64,000 nt of DNA from Prevotella sp. (GTDB lineage: Bacteria; Bacteroidota; Bacteroidia; Bacteroidales; Bacteroidaceae). Each line of letters begins with the position of its first letter. Positions within the stretch are counted from its first letter, which is position 1. The position numbers and the translations under genes are program-made. The DNA is taken from assembly GCA_017467565.1 (NCBI GenBank), contig JAFUSV010000062.1:1-64000 (forward strand), given 5' to 3'. This document shows positions 61,675 through 64,000 of this stretch, in pieces. The notes below the pieces were generated by a model. The model was not told the DNA's origin and ran no database searches. It saw nothing but the letters and a program-made list of their open reading frames with translations.

Positions 61675-64000
61675 ATGATGAAGCAGGTAAACATTAAGTT
61701 TCCGTTTAGGATGCTGGTCCTTATTATGGGCTTGTTCCTATCCATGGGCGCCTTTGCACAGGAGATGACTGTCAAAGGTCATGTGAAAGATGCTACAGGT
61801 GAGCCTATCATCGGCGCAACAGTACGCGTGCTGGGCAGTCAGAACGCTGCTGCTACCGACTTCGATGGTAACTTCACCGTGAAAGCAAATCGGGGAGCCG
61901 ACCTCCAGGTCACTTACGTAGGCTATCAGGTCTCTACCGTGAAAGCCGCTCCCAATGTAGTGGTAACACTTGAAGAGGACCAGGCTCTCCTGAACGAGGT
62001 CGTGGTCATCGGTTACGGCCGTGCCAAGAAGAACGACCTGACTGGTGCCGTCACCGCTATCAAACCCGATGAGATGAGCCATGGTCTACAGACCAGTGCT
62101 GATGACATGCTGTCGGGTAAGGTAGCCGGTCTGAGCATCGTTAACGAAGGTGGTGCTCCTGGTGCTGGTTCTACAATCCGTATTCGTGGCGGTGCCTCAC
62201 TGAACGCCTCCAACGAGCCTCTGTATGTTGTTGACGGTCTGCAGCTCGACCCTGCAGGTATCTCAGGCATGAACCCCCTGGCATCCATCAACCCTAACGA
62301 CATTGAGTCGTTCACCGTGCTGAAGGATGCATCAGCTACAGCTATTTATGGTTCGCGCGCTTCTAACGGTGTGATTATTATCACCACCAAGAAGGGTAAG
62401 ACTAACTCTGCTCCGAAAATCAGCTTCAACGGTAGCGTCTCTGTCTCGATGAAGAAAAAGACACTCGACGTATTCGACGGTCCTGGATTCCAGAACTTCG
62501 TCAAGGAGAGATTTGGAGAGGACAGTCCTGAATACGCTCTGCTGGGCTACCGCGATGCCAATGGCGATCAGCAGTTTGCCAACACCGACTGGCAGAAAGA
62601 AATCTATCGCACTGCCATCTCGCGTGACTACAACATCACCGTGACTGGCGGTACGAAGTACATGCCTTACCGCGTATCTGGCGGTTTCACCAACCAGCCT
62701 GGTATCGTGAAGTCTACATTCTTCCGCCGCTACACAGGTAGCTTCAACCTTGCTCCTCAGCTGTTCAACGACCACCTGCGTCTGAACATCTCTGGAAAGA
62801 TCATGAACGCCGAGCGCCGCTGGGACAACGGTTCCGTTGGTGCTGCAGCATACATGGATCCGACGAAGCCTGTCCGTCTGAACCAGGACATCTACAACAA
62901 CTACTTCAACGGTTACTATCAGTGGACAAAGGCAGCTTCGTTCCCCAACGACAACAACTGGCAGTATGCTTTCGATAGCAATGCCACAGCCAACCCTGTC
63001 GCTCTCTCTGAGAACAACGGCACACTGTCTAAGGCTCTGACTCTGCAAGGCAACTTCGGTTTCGACTATTCTATCCATGGTCTTGAGGACCTGCACATCC
63101 TGGGTAACCTGGCAGCTAACTTCACACGCGCCAGACAGGAGACGACCAACAATCCCTACACAACCTCAAGCTATTACTATGGATGGGACGGCTGGAGCAA
63201 GAACAAGAACTACAACCACATCTTCAACATTTTTGCACAGTACACCAAGGAACTGGTGAAAGACGTGCATAACATCGATGCACAGGTGGGTTATGAGTGG
63301 CAGCGCTACCATGCCGAAAGTGACAATTGGGGATACGGAATCATTCCTGAGACTGCTTCTGTAGGTGCTGGCGACCACTACGGTGAGCCTACCGGTATCA
63401 CCGCATGGGAATCAGAGAACCGTCTGCGTTCTTGGATCGGCCGCGTCAACTACACGCTGTTGAACCGCTACCTCTTCACCTTCACCATGCGTGCCGACGG
63501 TTCTTCTCGCTTTGCCAAGGGTAAGGAGTGGGGCTACTTCCCCGCAGCAGCCTTTGCATGGCGTGTCAAGGAGGAGCCGTTCCTGCGTGACAACGAGACT
63601 GTCAGCGACCTGAAGGTACGTCTGACCTATGGTAAGACCGGTCAGCAGAACATCGGTTACGACTTCTACTACATTCCTACTTACACAGCCAATTACAACC
63701 ACGCTTACTATCCCATCTTCGGCAACGGTCAGACCGTACGTCCAGGCGTCTACAATCCCGACCTGACATGGGAGAAGACCACTACCTACGATGCAGGTTT
63801 CGACCTCTCGCTGTGGAACAACCGCTTCAGCCTGAATGCCGACTGGTACTATCGTAAGACCACCGACCTGATCAACAATGTATATGTACCTGCAGGTGCT
63901 AACTTCGGTGCTCAGACTGTTGGTAACATCGGTGAGCTCCACAATACTGGTGTTGAGGTCATGGCTACCGTCCGTCCTATCGCTTCGAAGGACCTGAACT
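61675..64000 (+). CDS. susC: SusC/RagA-like TonB-dependent transporter, cut by the window end
   Basis: The frame is open from ATG 61675 to the last base (775 codons visible). A signal peptide ends near MGAFAQ. A carboxypeptidase-D-like domain follows (KGHVKDATGEPIIGATVRVL), then the plug with LNEVVVIGYGRAKKNDLTGAV, VVDGLQLDPAG and AIYGSRASNGVIIITTKKG, then barrel strands. It is divergent from the lacI-type gene and probably imports starch-derived oligosaccharides. A susD gene is expected just beyond the window. An ATG at 61678 is an equal start candidate. Confidence 0.95.
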   Translation, partial: MMKQVNIKFPFRMLVLIMGLFLSMGAFAQEMTVKGHVKDATGEPIIGATVRVLGSQNAAATDFDGNFTVKANRGADLQVTYVGYQVSTVKAAPNVVVTLEEDQALLNEVVVIGYGRAKKNDLTGAVTAIKPDEMSHGLQTSADDMLSGKVAGLSIVNEGGAPGAGSTIRIRGGASLNASNEPLYVVDGLQLDPAGISGMNPLASINPNDIESFTVLKDASATAIYGSRASNGVIIITTKKGKTNSAPKISFNGSVSVSMKKKTLDVFDGPGFQNFVKERFGEDSPEYALLGYRDANGDQQFANTDWQKEIYRTAISRDYNITVTGGTKYMPYRVSGGFTNQPGIVKSTFFRRYTGSFNLAPQLFNDHLRLNISGKIMNAERRWDNGSVGAAAYMDPTKPVRLNQDIYNNYFNGYYQWTKAASFPNDNNWQYAFDSNATANPVALSENNGTLSKALTLQGNFGFDYSIHGLEDLHILGNLAANFTRARQETTNNPYTTSSYYYGWDGWSKNKNYNHIFNIFAQYTKELVKDVHNIDAQVGYEWQRYHAESDNWGYGIIPETASVGAGDHYGEPTGITAWESENRLRSWIGRVNYTLLNRYLFTFTMRADGSSRFAKGKEWGYFPAAAFAWRVKEEPFLRDNETVSDLKVRLTYGKTGQQNIGYDFYYIPTYTANYNHAYYPIFGNGQTVRPGVYNPDLTWEKTTTYDAGFDLSLWNNRFSLNADWYYRKTTDLINNVYVPAGANFGAQTVGNIGELHNTGVEVMATVRPIASKDLN

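Overview
The window looks like chromosomal DNA of a Prevotella-type member of the Bacteroidales. It carries SusC/SusD outer-membrane glycan import pairs, a SusR-type regulator, a MurF-alanine racemase fusion, a one-piece PurL, many signal-peptide glycosidases with type IX secretion-like C-terminal tails, and the Bacteroidetes promoter pattern (TTTG, 20 bp, TAnnTTTG). No rRNA, tRNA, CRISPR array or phage was seen.

Layout. 1-2.5 kb: the end of kduI and a hexuronate transporter (pectin or uronate catabolism), then a lipoprotein. 2.5-15.7 kb: MurF-Alr, a secreted BNR propeller protein, a small secreted protein, purL, a two-gene chromate transporter, an endo-arabinanase-type GH43 and an OmpA-like lipoprotein. 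15.7-24.6 kb: a secreted protein with a triplicated domain next to a TPR/membrane/HTH protein, a REP-type tyrosine transposase (RAYT) with an extra Rossmann-like domain, a 700-bp intergenic mosaic of short tandem repeats, and two divergent GH43 genes. 24.8-48.0 kb: a large polysaccharide utilization locus on the minus strand, read as SusC, SusD, SusE/F, GH27-like, GH31, SusE-like, GH66 remnant, GH97, GH66 dextranase, starch-binding-like protein, GLUG-repeat protein and two tandem small proteins, with a divergent SusR-like regulator. The GH66+GH31+GH97 set points to dextran or related alpha-1,6-glucan. 48.9-64 kb: a starch/maltodextrin region (GH13 neopullulanase-like, pullulanase, GH97, GH77 with CBM20, PAP2 phosphatase, SemiSWEET, sugar MFS transporter, LacI regulator) and the start of a second susC cut by the window edge.

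The most unusual content lies between and inside the genes. (1) Heptanucleotide repeat arrays occur between genes, supply stop codons, and also sit in frame inside four enzymes (PurL, GH43, GH97, MalQ). (2) GC-rich palindromic repeats occur between genes, and one inverted pair is in frame inside a GH43. (3) The RAYT gene carries a TIR-bounded GC-rich palindrome inside its own reading frame. (4) Several tandem arrays of unrelated sequence share an exact 22-bp period. (5) A GCAAACGTTTGC palindrome is centred exactly 66 bp upstream of the -7 box of both malQ and the second susC, and 65 bp from that of lacI, which defines a likely regulon. (6) A GH66 5' remnant suggests that a GH31/SusE/GH66 block was inserted into the dextran locus.

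All assignments come from reading the sequence and from recalled family knowledge. No database search was run.
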